From Methanotrichaceae archaeon (GTDB lineage: Archaea > Halobacteriota > Methanosarcinia > Methanotrichales > Methanotrichaceae), in contig JABLXE010000006.1 of NCBI GenBank assembly GCA_013178225.1, forward strand, positions 1-64,000: a DNA stretch of 64,000 bases, given 5' to 3'. The notes below the pieces were generated by a model. It was given only the letters and a program-made list of their open reading frames with translations, made no database searches and was not told where the DNA came from. The stretch's first letter is position 1; each line of letters begins with the position of its first letter. This document shows positions 50,447-61,446 of this stretch, piece after piece. The translations under genes and the position numbers were made by a program.

Positions 50447-52167
50447 GCAAAGTTAAGCGCGTCGCAGGACCTGTGGTTATGGCAACGGGCCTTAAATCCT
50501 CGATGTATGATTTGGTCCTGGTCGGCGAGGAAGGGCTGATGAGCGAGGTCATCGGCATTTCCGGAAATAAACACGTTATTCAGGTGTACGAGGATACGGG
50601 AGGTGTCAGGCCGGGCGAGCCCGTTAAGGAAACAGGCGCTCCCCTGGTAGCCCAGCTGGGACCCGGCGTTCTGACCTCCATTTACGACGGAATTCAGAGG
50701 CCTCTTACCAAACTGGCTGAGATGTCGGGAGACTTCATCAGCAGAGGCCTGTTCGTAGACGGAATTGACCACAAGAAGAAATGGGAGTTCAAGCCCATCG
50801 TCAAGAAGGGCGACGTGGTCAAGCCTGGCCAGACGATTGGTGAGGTCCAGGAGCAGCTGCTGGTCAAGCACAAGATAATGGTACCACCCAAGAGCAAGGG
50901 CGGAACCGTAAAAGAGGTCTATTCCGGAAACTTTACCGTGGATGAGACGGTCTTGGTCCTGGACGACGGAACCAAGCTCACCATGATGCAGAAGTGGCCC
51001 GTTCGTCAGGCCCGCCCCGTGGTGCAGAAGCTGGCTCCAACCATTCCCCTGAGGACCGGACAGAGGGTCGTAGACGGATTCTTCTCGCTGGCCAAGGGCG
51101 GAACCGCAGCTATCCCCGGCGGATTCGGAACCGGCAAGACGGTTATGCAGCAGACCCTGTCCAAGTGGGCAGATGTGGATATCGTCATTTACGTGGGTTG
51201 CGGCGAGCGCGGCAACGAGATGGCCGACCTGCTGCATGAGTTCCCTGAGCTGGTTGACCCCAGGACCGGCAGACCCCTGATGGAGCGGTCCATCGTTTAC
51301 GCCAATACATCCAACATGCCCGTGGCTGCTCGTGAAGCTTCCATTTACACCGGCATGACCACCGCAGAGTACTACCGTGACATGGGCTACGACTGCATGA
51401 TGACCGCTGACTCTACCTCGAGATGGGCAGAGGCCATGAGAGAGCTGGGCTCGCGTCTAGAAGAGATGCCTGGTGAAGAAGGCTACCCTGCATATCTGGG
51501 TGCCCGTCTGGCCGACTTCTACGAGCGTGCCGGCCGTGCAGAGGTCATGGCTGGCGGCCAGGGATCCGTCAGCATCGTCGGTGCCGTGTCCCCGCCCGGC
51601 GGAGACTTCACTGAGCCTGTGACTCAGAACACCCTGAGAATGGTCAAGGTATTCTGGGCGCTGGACTCCAAGCTCACACAGCGCAGGCACTTCCCGTCCA
51701 TCAACTGGCTGGATTCCTACTCGCTGTATGACCAGACGCTTGAGCCCTGGTTCGTGGAGAACGTGAGCCCCGACTGGAACAAGAACAAGAGGCGCGCCAT
51801 GGCCATCCTGCAGGAGAACGCCGAGCTGGAAGAGATCGTGATGCTCGTCGGATCCGATGCCCTGCCTGAGGACCAGCAGATCACTCTGGAAGTCGCCAGG
51901 ATGATCATCAACTTCTGGCTGGCACAGAGCGCCTTCCACCCGGTGGACACATTCTGCCCCTACAAGAAGCAGTTCGACCTGCTGGCAGCTATCCTGAAGT
52001 ACAGGGACTATGCCTTCGAGGGTCTGCAGAAGGGAATGTCCGTAGACCAGGTCAAATCCGTTCCGTCCAAGGACGCCCTGGCCAAGGTGAGGTTGGAGGC
52101 CGAGTACGAGCCCATACTGGCCAAGGTCATGGCTCAGATGGATGCCGAGTTCAAGGCATTGAAGTGA
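50437..52167 (+). CDS. ahaA: A-type ATP synthase catalytic subunit A
   Basis: 576 residues, normal length. P-loop GGFGTGKT near residue 231, [25 protein letters not shown] and the non-homologous insert region before it. It hydrolyses or makes ATP in the A3B3 head. AGGTGTCGATTT precedes the ATG inside ahaF. Confidence 0.98.
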   Translation: MEVGKVKRVAGPVVMATGLKSSMYDLVLVGEEGLMSEVIGISGNKHVIQVYEDTGGVRPGEPVKETGAPLVAQLGPGVLTSIYDGIQRPLTKLAEMSGDFISRGLFVDGIDHKKKWEFKPIVKKGDVVKPGQTIGEVQEQLLVKHKIMVPPKSKGGTVKEVYSGNFTVDETVLVLDDGTKLTMMQKWPVRQARPVVQKLAPTIPLRTGQRVVDGFFSLAKGGTAAIPGGFGTGKTVMQQTLSKWADVDIVIYVGCGERGNEMADLLHEFPELVDPRTGRPLMERSIVYANTSNMPVAAREASIYTGMTTAEYYRDMGYDCMMTADSTSRWAEAMRELGSRLEEMPGEEGYPAYLGARLADFYERAGRAEVMAGGQGSVSIVGAVSPPGGDFTEPVTQNTLRMVKVFWALDSKLTQRRHFPSINWLDSYSLYDQTLEPWFVENVSPDWNKNKRRAMAILQENAELEEIVMLVGSDALPEDQQITLEVARMIINFWLAQSAFHPVDTFCPYKKQFDLLAAILKYRDYAFEGLQKGMSVDQVKSVPSKDALAKVRLEAEYEPILAKVMAQMDAEFKALK

Positions 52168-52179
52168 GGAGGGTTCAAA

Positions 52180-53565
52180 ATGACCAAGGAATATAAGACC
52201 ATTACTGAGATCTCGGGGCCTCTGATCTTCGTTGAGAAGACCGAGCCGGTGGGCTACAACGAGCTCGTCGAGATCAGGACCCACGGAGAGCTGAAGAGAG
52301 GACAGGTGCTGGATACCTCTGATGAGATCGTGGTTATTCAGGTGTTCGAGGGAACTGGCGGCCTTTCCAAGGAGACTTCCGTCAGCTTCACCGGTGACGT
52401 TATCAAGATGCCTCTCTCTCCGGCAATCGTAGGACGCGTTCTGTCCGGATCCGGGCGGCCCAGAGACGGCGGTCCGGAGATCGTGCCCGAGGTTTTGAGA
52501 GATATCGCTGGGGCGGCCATCAATCCGTCTTCCCGTGAGAAGCCCCGTGCATTCATCCAGACCGGCATCTCCACAATTGATGGAACAAACACCCTGGTGC
52601 GCGGCCAGAAGCTGCCCATCTTCTCCGGTGCAGGACTTCCGCACAACGACGTTGCCCTGCAGATCGCCAGACAAGCCAAGGCCCTTGGTGAAGCCGAGTC
52701 GTTCGCAGTTATCTTCTGCGCCATGGGCATCACCAACGAAGAGGCTCAGCACTTCCTGGCTGACTTCGAGAGGACCGGTGCTCTGGAGAGAGCAGTGGTG
52801 TTCCTCAACCTGGCAGACGACCCTGCTGTGGAGAGGATTCTGACCCCCAGGCTGGGACTGACCACCGCCGAGTATCTGGCCTTCGATCTGGACATGCACG
52901 TGCTGATCATCTACACGGACATGACCAACTACTGCGAATCGCTCCGTCAGATGGGAGCGGCTCGTGAGGAAGTGCCCGGACGACGCGGCTACCCCGGTTA
53001 CATGTACACCGACCTGGCTATCCAGTACGAGCGCGCCGGAATCATCCGCGGAAAGAAGGGCTCGATCACCCAGTTCCCCATCCTGACCATGCCCGGAGAC
53101 GACATCACTCACCCCATACCGGACCTCTCCGGCTACATCACCGAGGGGCAGATCATCGTTTCCCGAGAGCTGCACAGGAAGGGCATCTATCCGCCCATCG
53201 ACATCCGACCCAGCCTGTCTCGACTGATGAACTCCGGAATTGGCAAGGGCCATACCCGTGAGGATCACAGAGCGGTCTCGGATCAGCTCTATGCTTATTA
53301 CGCAGAGGGCAACGATCTGAGAGGCCTTGCTGCCATCGTCGGCAAAGAGGCTCTGTCCGAGCGCGATAAGCTGGTGCTGGAGTTCGCCGATAAGTTCGAG
53401 CGGAGGTTCGTCAACCAGGGCAGAGATGAGGATCGGTCCATCTTCGAGACCCTGCAGATTGGATGGGATCTCCTGGCGGACCTTCCGGAAGCGATGCTCA
53501 CCAGGGTCGACGATAAATTCATCAAGCAGTACCATCCCAAGTACGCGGGCACCGCCAAGAAGTGA
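52180..53565 (+). CDS. ahaB: A-type ATP synthase regulatory subunit B
   Basis: 461 residues. [15 protein letters not shown] stands where the A subunit has its P-loop, as usual in non-catalytic B; also [33 protein letters not shown] and [20 protein letters not shown]. It alternates with A in the head and contributes nucleotide-binding arginines. GGAGGG site, 12 bp after ahaA. Confidence 0.98.
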   Translation: MTKEYKTITEISGPLIFVEKTEPVGYNELVEIRTHGELKRGQVLDTSDEIVVIQVFEGTGGLSKETSVSFTGDVIKMPLSPAIVGRVLSGSGRPRDGGPEIVPEVLRDIAGAAINPSSREKPRAFIQTGISTIDGTNTLVRGQKLPIFSGAGLPHNDVALQIARQAKALGEAESFAVIFCAMGITNEEAQHFLADFERTGALERAVVFLNLADDPAVERILTPRLGLTTAEYLAFDLDMHVLIIYTDMTNYCESLRQMGAAREEVPGRRGYPGYMYTDLAIQYERAGIIRGKKGSITQFPILTMPGDDITHPIPDLSGYITEGQIIVSRELHRKGIYPPIDIRPSLSRLMNSGIGKGHTREDHRAVSDQLYAYYAEGNDLRGLAAIVGKEALSERDKLVLEFADKFERRFVNQGRDEDRSIFETLQIGWDLLADLPEAMLTRVDDKFIKQYHPKYAGTAKK

Positions 53566-53569
53566 GATC

Positions 53570-54283
53570 ATGGCCGTAATCAGAGGAACAAAGCCGACCA
53601 GGGCAGTGTTGATCGGCCTCAAGAGAAGGATGAAGGTCGCACAGACCGGTCACTCGCTCCTCAAGATGAAGCGCGACGGCCTCATGATCGAATTTTTTGA
53701 GGTGCTTAACAAGGCCAAGTCGGTCCGGGCTGAGCTGGTTGAGGCTCTGATCAAGTCTGAGCAGAGGCTCAACATGGCCAAGGCTATTGAGGGCACAGTG
53801 GCCATCAACAGCGTGGCCTATGCTCTTCAAAAGGAGCCTACCATTGAGCTCGAGTCCCGAAACATCATGGGTGTGGTGGTTCCCAAGATCACTGCTGACT
53901 CCGTGCAGAAGAAGATGTACGAGAGAGGCTACGGAATCATTGGGACCAGCGCCGCCATCGATGAGGCTGCCGAGTCCTTCGAGACGCTGGTGGACAAGAT
54001 TGTGCTGGCTGCAGAAGTTGAGACCGCTATGATTAGGCTGGTCGAGGATATCGACAGCACTAAGAGGCGTGTCAACGCTCTGGAGTTCAAGGTGATTCCT
54101 GATATCAAGGACACCATCAAGTTCATCGGCATGTCCTTAGAGGAGATGGAAAGGGACAACGTGGTCAAGCTCAAGATGCTGAAAGGGAAGGCCGAGCGGC
54201 TAGCGGCGGAAGAAGAGGCTAAGAAGCTCAAGGAAGCAGCAGAAGCAGCTTCCGCTGAAGTTGCGCCTCCAGTAACTGCTTGA
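53570..54283 (+). CDS. ahaD: A-type ATP synthase subunit D (central shaft)
   Basis: 237 residues from ATG 53570, within the ahaB stop region (AGTGAGATC ahead); the longer open frame upstream lies inside ahaB and is spurious. A long antiparallel coiled coil: TKPTRAVLIGLKRRMKVAQT, LLKMKRDGLMIEFFEVLNKA, then DIDSTKRRVNALEFKVIPDI, with an acidic-alanine tail. It turns inside the A3B3 head. Confidence 0.96.
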   Translation: MAVIRGTKPTRAVLIGLKRRMKVAQTGHSLLKMKRDGLMIEFFEVLNKAKSVRAELVEALIKSEQRLNMAKAIEGTVAINSVAYALQKEPTIELESRNIMGVVVPKITADSVQKKMYERGYGIIGTSAAIDEAAESFETLVDKIVLAAEVETAMIRLVEDIDSTKRRVNALEFKVIPDIKDTIKFIGMSLEEMERDNVVKLKMLKGKAERLAAEEEAKKLKEAAEAASAEVAPPVTA

Positions 54284-54290
54284 AACATAA

Positions 54291-54470
54291 ATGTCCGAGT
54301 GGCTTGATCGGAAAGCCGAAGAATGGTTCGGCACACCAGAGAAGAAGATGAGGTTGCTGCAGTGGGGAGTCTACGTCAGCAACCTTTACATCCTCTTTGG
54401 AATAGGCGTATTGATCTGGATACTCTACGGAGAGCACATCCAGGCCGCCTGGGCCGAAATCATGCGCTAG
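54291..54470 (+). CDS. ahaG: A-type ATP synthase subunit G
   Basis: 59 residues starting 7 bp after ahaD: MSEWLDRKAEEWFGTPEKKM, RLLQWGVYVSNLYILFGIGV, then LIWILYGEHIQAAW. One amphipathic N-terminal helix and one TM helix. It matches the small last gene of Methanosarcinales aha operons in place and layout; its role is not clear. Confidence 0.8.
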   Translation: MSEWLDRKAEEWFGTPEKKMRLLQWGVYVSNLYILFGIGVLIWILYGEHIQAAWAEIMR

Positions 54471-54475
54471 GCGCT

Positions 54476-54494
54476 TCATTTTTTTTGAGCGATT
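54476..54494 (+). terminator. T-run terminator of the aha operon
   Basis: GCGCTTCA and an eight-T run right after the ahaG stop, with GAGCG behind the T run able to pair with CGCT. U-rich termination is usual in archaea. Confidence 0.55.
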
Positions 54495-54679
54495 ATATTA
54501 ACGCAGATTCAGATGCTGCAGTCGTAGCTGCCGCTATTTGGCCGGGTCTTGCATCAGCCGTGGGGAACCAATCCTGCCGACTTTAAGTCATCCCATCTCA
54601 CGGTTGCAGTGTGCTGTTTCAGATATGAATCCCGGACGTCAATTGTCAGCGATAATAATTTGCCAGCGATGATAATTTT

Positions 54680-55018
54680 TTAGCGATAATAATAATCCAT
54701 GAAATTTTCCTTCAGATCCTGGATCCGGTTCTGTATCATATCGTTGATGCTTACCGAATTGTAGCTTCCGCCCAGATCGAAATAGACATAGCCTCCCTTC
54801 ACAAAGACATCTTTTCCAACCAGCCAGTCGTCCAGCATTCTCATCAGGATTCGGTATTGAGTGTAGTTGAGGCCTGATGGGTCAACTCCGTCCAGATTCA
54901 CAGTTGTGTTGTCAATCTTCAAGGAGTTGGGCGAGTACACGTCTGAGATCGTGCCTTGCATATCGAAAAAGGATAGCTGAACCAGTATCAGCAACGGTAT
55001 TAAGGCCAGCATTTTCAT
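54680..55018 (-). CDS. Small secreted protein with an SNase-like OB core
   Basis: 112 residues. Signal peptide MKMLALIPLLILVQLSFFDM, then GTISDVYSPNSLKIDNTTVN and LDGVDPSGLNYTQYRILMRM, followed by WLVGKDVFVKGGYVYFDLGG. The pattern (V-x-D-x-N-S-L-K-I, L-x-G-V-D-P) resembles the first strands of staphylococcal-nuclease/thermonuclease domains, but it is half the usual length and the catalytic Arg and Glu are not evident. Probably a non-enzymatic relative; no operon partner. Confidence 0.55.
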   Translation of the reverse strand: MKMLALIPLLILVQLSFFDMQGTISDVYSPNSLKIDNTTVNLDGVDPSGLNYTQYRILMRMLDDWLVGKDVFVKGGYVYFDLGGSYNSVSINDMIQNRIQDLKENFMDYYYR

Positions 55019-55083
55019 GATATTATGATGGACAGTTTAATAAATAAATGTATGCCAAAATTTTAGGGGGCTTTTTTAGGGGC

Positions 55084-56217
55084 CTATGAGCATCCCCAAT
55101 CAGAAGCCGCTTTAATTTCTTTTCTTTGAGCAATTCTGTATCCCGTTACCACCTGTCGTCTTCCGGTCAGCGCTTGATCAAGCTGCGGGTCTCCTGAATA
55201 CACCAGCAGAAAAGACAGCTCAGACAGCTTATGTGGCGTAGATATTATTATCAGGTTCTCAACCCCAACCCGGCGCAGCACCTCGGCGCTGATCTGCTGG
55301 CTGCCTCTTCCCAGGATGAAGCCCTGGGCCCCGATGGGACAGACTATTATCTTCACGCTCTTCTCGTGGTCCAGTAGGTCAAGCAGGTCTTTTTCCGAGG
55401 CGTCTTTGATTATCAGCTTTCTGTCTTTGATCACGTCCACGCCGAGAAGCGTCTTGTCCAGGCCCAGAAGCTCGGCGATCCTGCCGGTGGTGGTACCGGC
55501 ACCCAGTATATATGCTGAGCCGTCTTGCATGAACTCGCTGGCGAAAAGCGCAATCTGATCCTTGAACTCCTCCTCATCAGAGCTTTCGTAGATCCTCTTC
55601 CTCTCCTGGACCAGAACAGGCCGGTAAGGCGTCCTGGCGGTGGCGTAAAGCCTGGTCTGAAGCTCTCCGGAGCGGTAAAGCTCCTCGTCCACGTCGACGA
55701 TCTCGGTCTCCCTGGTCTTCAGACCGCTTCTGAGAAAGCCTAGGGCAAGCTCGGCTGCTGCCTCAGGGCTGATGGCGAAGACTCCGGAATGCATCTTCAC
55801 GCCTGCCGGAATTCCCAGAATGGGGACCAGGGTTGCCTGGGAGGCCACGTCCCTGGCCGTTCCGTCGCCACCGCAGAAAAGGATGAGATCCACTCCTTCC
55901 GCGAGAAATGACCGGCATACTGCTCTGGTATCCCTGGCGCTCGACCTTTCCGGCGTCTGGTAGATGACAGAACAGTCGATGCCAAGCTCTCTTAAAACCG
56001 TCTCGCCCATGTCTCCGCTGGCAGTCAAAAAGGTAATATCGCTTTCAGGAGCCATCAGCTTCAGGCAGGATCTGGCTTTATCCGGAGCAGAGGGCCTGGC
56101 ACCTCGCACCTTGGCTTCCTCTGCCAGGCCGTCGGTTCCCTTCAGCCCTACTGCCCCGCCCATTCCGGCAATGGGGTTTACCAGAAATCCTACTCTAGCA
56201 TTTCGGAAGCTTGGCAA
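55084..56217 (-). CDS. ATP-NAD kinase family protein (COG3199)
   Basis: 377 residues. [20 protein letters not shown] at the start, [20 protein letters not shown] (the GGDG motif) near 120, [20 protein letters not shown] in the middle and [20 protein letters not shown] at the end: a COG3199 protein, related to polyphosphate/ATP NAD kinases and diacylglycerol kinases. The exact substrate of the group is not settled. Its start overlaps the 3' end of trpB2 by 23 bp, so the two are cotranscribed. Confidence 0.85.
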   Translation of the reverse strand: MPSFRNARVGFLVNPIAGMGGAVGLKGTDGLAEEAKVRGARPSAPDKARSCLKLMAPESDITFLTASGDMGETVLRELGIDCSVIYQTPERSSARDTRAVCRSFLAEGVDLILFCGGDGTARDVASQATLVPILGIPAGVKMHSGVFAISPEAAAELALGFLRSGLKTRETEIVDVDEELYRSGELQTRLYATARTPYRPVLVQERKRIYESSDEEEFKDQIALFASEFMQDGSAYILGAGTTTGRIAELLGLDKTLLGVDVIKDRKLIIKDASEKDLLDLLDHEKSVKIIVCPIGAQGFILGRGSQQISAEVLRRVGVENLIIISTPHKLSELSFLLVYSGDPQLDQALTGRRQVVTGYRIAQRKEIKAASDWGCS

Positions 56218-57547
56218 GGGACTGCTTCACCAGATCTGCAGGATACTCGTAGTCGATCAAACGGCCGTCATTGAAGGCATCGTAAGCCGCGAGGTCGAAG
56301 TGGCCGTGCCCGGACAGCGATATGAAGATGGTCTTCTCCTCTCCCTTCTCACGGCAGCGCAAAGCCTCATCGATGGCTGGCTTGATGGCGTGGGCTGATT
56401 CTGGAGCAGGTATTATTCCCTCGCTCCGGGCAAAGATGGTTGCCGCCTGGAAGACCTCGGTCTGCTGCAGAGCAGTGGCCTCAATCAGGCCGTCGTGCAC
56501 CAGGTTGCAGAGCAATGGGGCATCTCCGTGATAGCGTAAGCCCCCAGCGTGAATTCCCGGCGGCACGAAGTCGTGGCCCAGGGTGTACATCTTGATGATC
56601 GGCGCCATTCCCGCCGTATCGCCGAAGTCGTAAGCATAGAGCCCTTTGGTGAGCGTCGGGCAGGCGGAGGGCTCGCAGGCCACCATACGCAGATCCTTTT
56701 TGTCCTTCAGCTTGTCGGGAATGAAGGGGAATACCATGCCCGGGAAATTGCTTCCGCCACCGCAGCAGCCGAACATCACATCCGGATAGTCGTCTACCAA
56801 ATCGAATTGCTTCTTGAGCTCCAGGCCTTCCACCGATTGATGGATGAGCACATGGTTCAGAACCGAGCCTAGGGCGTAGTTGGTGTTGGCGTGACCGGCC
56901 GCATCCTCCACCGCCTCAGAGATGGCGATTCCCAGCGATCCGGGTGTGTCGGGCATCTCCTCCAGCACCTTTCTTCCAAAGGCCGTCCTGTTCGAGGGGC
57001 TGGACAGGCATTCTGCACCCCATACCCTCATGGCGCTCTTGCGGTAGGGTTTGCTGTCGAAGCTGGAGCGTACCATGTAGACTGTGCATTTCAGGCCGAA
57101 GAGACAGGTGGCAAGGGACAGGGCACTTCCCCACTGGCCGGCACCGGTTTCAGTGGCCAGCCGCTCAATTCCTTCCTTCATGTTGTAGTACGCCTGGGGA
57201 ACTGCAGTGTTGGGCTTGTGGCTTCCTGCCGGGGAGACGCCTTCGTACTTGTAGTAGATCCTGGCGGGAGTCTTGAGCGCCTTCTCCAATGCTGCTGCCC
57301 GGTACATGGGGGTGGGCCTCCACAGCCGGTAGATATCGCGCACCTCCTCTGGGATGTCGATCCAGCGATCGGTGCTCATCTCCTGCCGGATCAGCGCTTT
57401 GGGAAATATCATTTCCATGTCCTGGGCAGAGAGGGGCTTCTTCGTTCCCGGGTGCAGGGGCGGGTCCAGTGGAGTGGGCATGTCCGCGGCCACGTTGTAC
57501 CATTTCTTGGGAATCTCCTCTTCATCGAGGATTATCTTGATCTTCAT
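56195..57547 (-). CDS. trpB2: Tryptophan synthase beta-like protein, TrpB2 type
   Basis: 450 residues from ATG 57547, 6 nt after [25 protein letters not shown], the PLP lysine in [30 protein letters not shown] for phosphate binding, and [20 protein letters not shown], which marks the TrpB2 subtype and not TrpB1. TrpB2 makes tryptophan from indole and serine (or phosphoserine) without a close TrpA contact. No trpA is nearby. It overlaps the COG3199 gene. Confidence 0.93.
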   Translation of the reverse strand: MKIKIILDEEEIPKKWYNVAADMPTPLDPPLHPGTKKPLSAQDMEMIFPKALIRQEMSTDRWIDIPEEVRDIYRLWRPTPMYRAAALEKALKTPARIYYKYEGVSPAGSHKPNTAVPQAYYNMKEGIERLATETGAGQWGSALSLATCLFGLKCTVYMVRSSFDSKPYRKSAMRVWGAECLSSPSNRTAFGRKVLEEMPDTPGSLGIAISEAVEDAAGHANTNYALGSVLNHVLIHQSVEGLELKKQFDLVDDYPDVMFGCCGGGSNFPGMVFPFIPDKLKDKKDLRMVACEPSACPTLTKGLYAYDFGDTAGMAPIIKMYTLGHDFVPPGIHAGGLRYHGDAPLLCNLVHDGLIEATALQQTEVFQAATIFARSEGIIPAPESAHAIKPAIDEALRCREKGEEKTIFISLSGHGHFDLAAYDAFNDGRLIDYEYPADLVKQSLAKLPKC

Positions 57548-57651
57548 GGTCATTCTCCAATTATCGGCTATAATGTAACCTTATGAGCATTGTTGATGGT
57601 TCCTTCTTTATTTAAATGCTTTGAGAATAGCGCGTCCCTACCGTGACAGGG

Positions 57652-57692
57652 ATGTGAAGATTTATTTATGTTCAATGAGATGGCTTTCGTTC
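57652..57692 (+). promoter_or_regulatory. Promoter of the LeuC-type gene, probably leaderless
   Basis: GTGAAGATTTATTTATGTT at about 57653-57671 has a TATA box (TTTATTTAT) centred about 28 nt before ATG 57693, and no ribosome site precedes the ATG. On the other strand AAGCATTTAAATAAAG at about 57612-57627 would drive trpB2. Confidence 0.5.
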
Positions 57693-58961
57693 ATGACCGG
57701 TCAAACCCTGTCCGAGAAGATCTTTTCCAGAGCAGCGAAGAAAGAGGCGCACGCCGGCGAGTTCGTGATGGCCGATATAGATTGCGCTATGATTCACGAC
57801 ATCACCGGCCCCCTGGCGATAAAGGGATTCTATGAGATTGCAGGCAGGGATGCAAAAGTCTGGGACCCTTCCAAGGTCGTGATCCTCTTCGACCACCAGG
57901 TTCCTGCTGACAGCCTGAAGGCCGCGGAAAACCACATAATGCTGCGCCGGTTCGCAAAGTCCCAGGGAATTCTCAATTACGATATTTTCTGCGGGGTTTG
58001 CCATCAGGTGATGCCCGAGAAGGGCCATGCTCTGCCGGGAAGAATAGTCGTAGGAACCGATTCCCACACCTGCACCTACGGGGCCCTGGGAGCTTTTGCC
58101 ACCGGGATCGGATCGACCGATATGTCCTCGGTCTTTGCCACCGGAAAGCTGTGGTTCATGGTTCCAAAGACGCTTCAGCTGATGGTCGAGGGCAGGCTCC
58201 CCTCAAGGGTCACCTCCAAGGACGTGGTCTTGAGGATCATCGGCGACATTGGAGCTGATGGAGCCAACTACATGGCCTGCGAGTTCCGGGGAGAGGCCGC
58301 CTGCCGGATGAGCATGCCGGAGAGGATGACCATGTCCAATATGGCTATTGAGATGGGGGCCAAGGCCGGGATGTTCGAGGCCGATCAGATCACCTTCGAT
58401 TACCTCAAGGGCCGGGTTGCAGATCCAGCGGCGGTAAAGGAGGGAATGGTGCAGGGCGATCCGGATGCGGAGTTCGACCAGAAGCACTGGAACGTGGACA
58501 GCCTCGAGCCTCAGATCGCCATGCCGCATAACGTGGACAACGTGCTGCCGGTCAGCCAGGTTCCTGAAACCAGGATCGATCAGGTTTTCTTAGGCTCCTG
58601 CACCAACGGCCGCTTCGAGGATCTGGCTTTGGCTTCCGAGATGATGAAGGGGGAGCCGGTGGCTAGAGGGGTGCGCATGATCGTCGTTCCCGCCAGCCGG
58701 GAGGAATACATGAAATGCCTGCGTGCCGGCCTGGTGGAGAAGTTCATGGAGGCCGGAGCGATGGTGGAGTCGGCCTGCTGCGGTCCCTGTATGGGCGGAA
58801 GCTTCGGGCTGCTGGGAGCAGGAGAGCGCTGCCTGTCCACTTCAAACCGCAACTTCGTAGGAAGGCAGGGAAGCCCGCAGGCCTTCGTGTACCTGTGCTC
58901 GCCTGCCGTGGCCGGAGCATCGGCCATTACCGGGACCATCACCGATCCGAGGGAGATATAA
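57693..58961 (+). CDS. leuC: 3-isopropylmalate/homoaconitate dehydratase large subunit
   Basis: 422 residues from ATG 57693 ([17 protein letters not shown]), the usual family start; further in-frame ATG and TTG codons upstream lie at or before the TATA box. The 4Fe-4S ligands are in [25 protein letters not shown] and [14 protein letters not shown], with [14 protein letters not shown] near the end. It isomerises 2-isopropylmalate, or homologues such as homocitrate, in leucine or coenzyme B biosynthesis. The small subunit gene is not adjacent, and archaeal paralogues cannot be told apart by eye. Confidence 0.92.
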   Translation: MTGQTLSEKIFSRAAKKEAHAGEFVMADIDCAMIHDITGPLAIKGFYEIAGRDAKVWDPSKVVILFDHQVPADSLKAAENHIMLRRFAKSQGILNYDIFCGVCHQVMPEKGHALPGRIVVGTDSHTCTYGALGAFATGIGSTDMSSVFATGKLWFMVPKTLQLMVEGRLPSRVTSKDVVLRIIGDIGADGANYMACEFRGEAACRMSMPERMTMSNMAIEMGAKAGMFEADQITFDYLKGRVADPAAVKEGMVQGDPDAEFDQKHWNVDSLEPQIAMPHNVDNVLPVSQVPETRIDQVFLGSCTNGRFEDLALASEMMKGEPVARGVRMIVVPASREEYMKCLRAGLVEKFMEAGAMVESACCGPCMGGSFGLLGAGERCLSTSNRNFVGRQGSPQAFVYLCSPAVAGASAITGTITDPREI

Positions 58962-58989
58962 GGGTCATCGATAAGGGTTATCTCCTGAG

Positions 58990-59784
58990 ATGAAGATCGC
59001 ACTCAAGCTCGCCTACCTGGGCGACAGCTACTACGGCTTTCAGCGTCAGCCGGACCGGGTCACGGTCGACTCGCAGGTGCGCAAGGCTCTGGTTCAAATC
59101 GGCGTCATCAACGGCGATTTCTGCTATGCCGGCCGGACCGACCGGGGCGTCTCGGCTCTGGGGCAGGTGATCGATTTCTGGATAGACGAGGACCAGGCTT
59201 ATCTGGCCCGGCCCAGGTGTGTGAACGGCCGGCTGCCGAGGGACATATGGGCCTGGGCCTGGGCGGTGGCCCCCATCGGCTTTTCGGCCCGCTGGAATGC
59301 GCTGTGGCGCGAGTACCGTTATCTGTTGTGGCATCCCGGCCTGGACCTGGAGGTGATGAGGGAGGGCGCGAATCATCTGTTGGGCCGGCACGACTTTCGC
59401 AACTTCTCCTCGTCCAAGGTGGATACGGTCAAGACCCTGCAGAAGCTGGAGATCTCTGAGCGAGGCGGCCTATTCGTCTTCGATGTCCAGGCTGACGGCT
59501 TTCTCTGGAATATGGTTCGAAAGCTGGTAGGGGCGCTCGAGAAGCTGGGTGCAGGCCAGAAGGACATGAAGTGGTTCTGCGACCTTCTCCGGCCGGAGCT
59601 GAACCACGGAGCGCCCACGGCTCCGGCTGCCGGCCTGATGCTGATGGATGTGGGCTATCAGGGGCTGGAGTGGCAGGAGGACGAGTATTCAAGGAGAAGG
59701 GCGGCGGAGGCGCTTTCAACTACAGTGCAGCAACGGATGGCCGGGGCAATGGTGGCGAGGGAGATGCAAGAGGCCATGAAGTAG
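58990..59784 (+). CDS. truA: tRNA pseudouridine synthase A
   Basis: 264 residues: MKIALKLAYLGDSYYGFQRQ, the catalytic aspartate in CYAGRTDRGVSALGQVIDF, HDFRNFSSSK, and FLWNMVRKLVGALEKLGAGQ. It makes pseudouridine at positions 38-40 of the tRNA anticodon arm. It starts 28 bp after the LeuC-type gene and may be cotranscribed. Confidence 0.94.
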   Translation: MKIALKLAYLGDSYYGFQRQPDRVTVDSQVRKALVQIGVINGDFCYAGRTDRGVSALGQVIDFWIDEDQAYLARPRCVNGRLPRDIWAWAWAVAPIGFSARWNALWREYRYLLWHPGLDLEVMREGANHLLGRHDFRNFSSSKVDTVKTLQKLEISERGGLFVFDVQADGFLWNMVRKLVGALEKLGAGQKDMKWFCDLLRPELNHGAPTAPAAGLMLMDVGYQGLEWQEDEYSRRRAAEALSTTVQQRMAGAMVAREMQEAMK

Positions 59785-59848
59785 CCCGTCGAGATGGGAA
59801 TAATATCGTTCGTGGCATCAAGGGAAAAAGGCGGATGGGGCATTCAAA

Positions 59849-60547
59849 ATGACTGTACCGGTGTGGCAGTATCAGGAGAGCGATCATCCCGGCGCGGACT
59901 TCGACTCTCTGGCCGAAATCTACGACCGCAACATGCAGAAGTTCAGGGATATCGAGGGCGAGGTCCGTGAGATCCTGGATTTTCTGGACCTTTCTCCGGA
60001 TCAGTCTGTTCTTGAGATCGGGACCGGTACCGGTGAGTTCGCGATTGCCGCCTCCGGGTACTGTGCCAGGGTGTATGCGGTGGACCTCTCTGCTGGCATG
60101 CTCAGGTACGCGGCCAAAAAGGCCCGAGTCCGGGGCGTCTCCAACGTGGAGTTCCTTCCGGGAGGTTTTCTGACCTACAATCATCAGGGCGCTCCGGTGG
60201 ATGCTGTGGTCACTCAGGTTGCGCTTCACCATCTTCCGGACTTCTGGAAGCAGATTGCGCTTCTGCGCATGGCAGAAATGCTTCCCGCGGGAGGAAAGCT
60301 CTTCCTGAGGGACGTAGTTTACTCCTTCGACCTCAAGTGTTACGAAAGCTCTCTCAATGGCTACCTAGCCCGGGCCAGGGAGAAGATGGGTCCCAAGTTC
60401 TCCCAGAGCATCGAGGCTCACGTAAAGCGGGAGTATTCCACTTTAGACTGGATCATGAGGGGCATGATTGAGAGGGCAGGCTTTGACGTGGTTCGAGAGG
60501 AGCAGAAAGAGGGCTTCCTGGGCAGCTATTTCTGCATCAAGCGCTGA
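59849..60547 (+). CDS. Class I SAM-dependent methyltransferase
   Basis: 232 residues. VLEIGTGTGEFAIAASGYCA (motif I), VYAVDLSAGMLRYAAKKAR (motif II), VTQVALHHLPDFWKQ and LPAGGKLFLRDVVYSFD. A Methyltransf_11/UbiE-like enzyme; the substrate is not known. It lies 64 bp after truA in the same direction. Confidence 0.87.
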   Translation: MTVPVWQYQESDHPGADFDSLAEIYDRNMQKFRDIEGEVREILDFLDLSPDQSVLEIGTGTGEFAIAASGYCARVYAVDLSAGMLRYAAKKARVRGVSNVEFLPGGFLTYNHQGAPVDAVVTQVALHHLPDFWKQIALLRMAEMLPAGGKLFLRDVVYSFDLKCYESSLNGYLARAREKMGPKFSQSIEAHVKREYSTLDWIMRGMIERAGFDVVREEQKEGFLGSYFCIKR

Positions 60548-61446
60548 ACTCGCCTCCTTTTAATAGGGGCGGAATCCTTGCATTAAAGCACGTTCGGACC
60601 CAAATTCATGCATACCGGTAGAGCTTTTTCAAAGGGAAGACGCTTGTGTTGTCTCGCTTTATCTTTCCCGATCTGAAATCCCAATCTCCTCGCTGTCGGA
60701 CTCGATGTCCATGCATCTCTGGAAAAGTTTGCCGGCCGGGATGTCGCGCAGTGACCTTCCGCGTGGTTGTTGGAAAAATGGCTGAAATTGAGCCGTGTCG
60801 CTGCAAGAATTTTGCGATTGTCGAAGGCAGGAACAAGTTTAATTTCAATAGCCTATTGCCTGCGGGTCAATGGTGCTGCCTGCATTGACTGTATTATAAT
60901 TGAAGGATAGATGTCAAAGGTCGTCCCTCCCATCCGGTTCTTGCCGCCGGTTCTGCTGCTGAAGAGGGCCAGATCCAACCAGCCTATTGATGTGACAGTC
61001 TCGATAAGAGGGAAAAGCGAAAACTATATATTCTCGGCGATCGACGTATAGTATGGCAAGAGTCAAAGATCAATTTTCGTTCCCCCTCCTACACCCATGA
61101 CTTTTGCCTCCCTCCTTATTACTCCTCAGTACCTCCTTAGCATCTCCTTGGGCATCCACCCATAATTGGATAGCTCCTTTTTAGGTTTCGGCTCTCCGGT
61201 CTATCAGAAAAGTCCGAGGGATTTCGTCGCTCTGGCTGCAGACGGCAAAGTGGAGCAATTGGAAACGGCTGAAAAGTCTATTCGCTGAAGCGTTTAGCTA
61301 ATGAAGGGAAGTTGCAGGATTATGAAGTTTGACCGGAATTGAGGATTATAGCGAAATAATACCAGGAACTGAACTATCATGGCGAAGATTGCGTCTTGAT
61401 CAGTTCAAGATGTACCGATCGTGACTCACACGGTCTATTTATCAGC
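60548..61446. other. Intergenic region without a supported gene
   Basis: Moderate GC, no recognisable protein. A coding-like fragment without a good start (about 61170-61288, DSSFLGFGSPVYQKSPRD...ETAEKSIR-stop, plus strand) may be a relic. A TATA-like AACTATATATTC lies at about 61020. No RNA gene is apparent. Confidence 0.4.

Noticed and set aside
53327-53569. Upstream extension of the ahaD frame
   Set aside because: It lies wholly inside the ahaB coding region; the D-subunit family starts at MAVIRGTKPT (53570).
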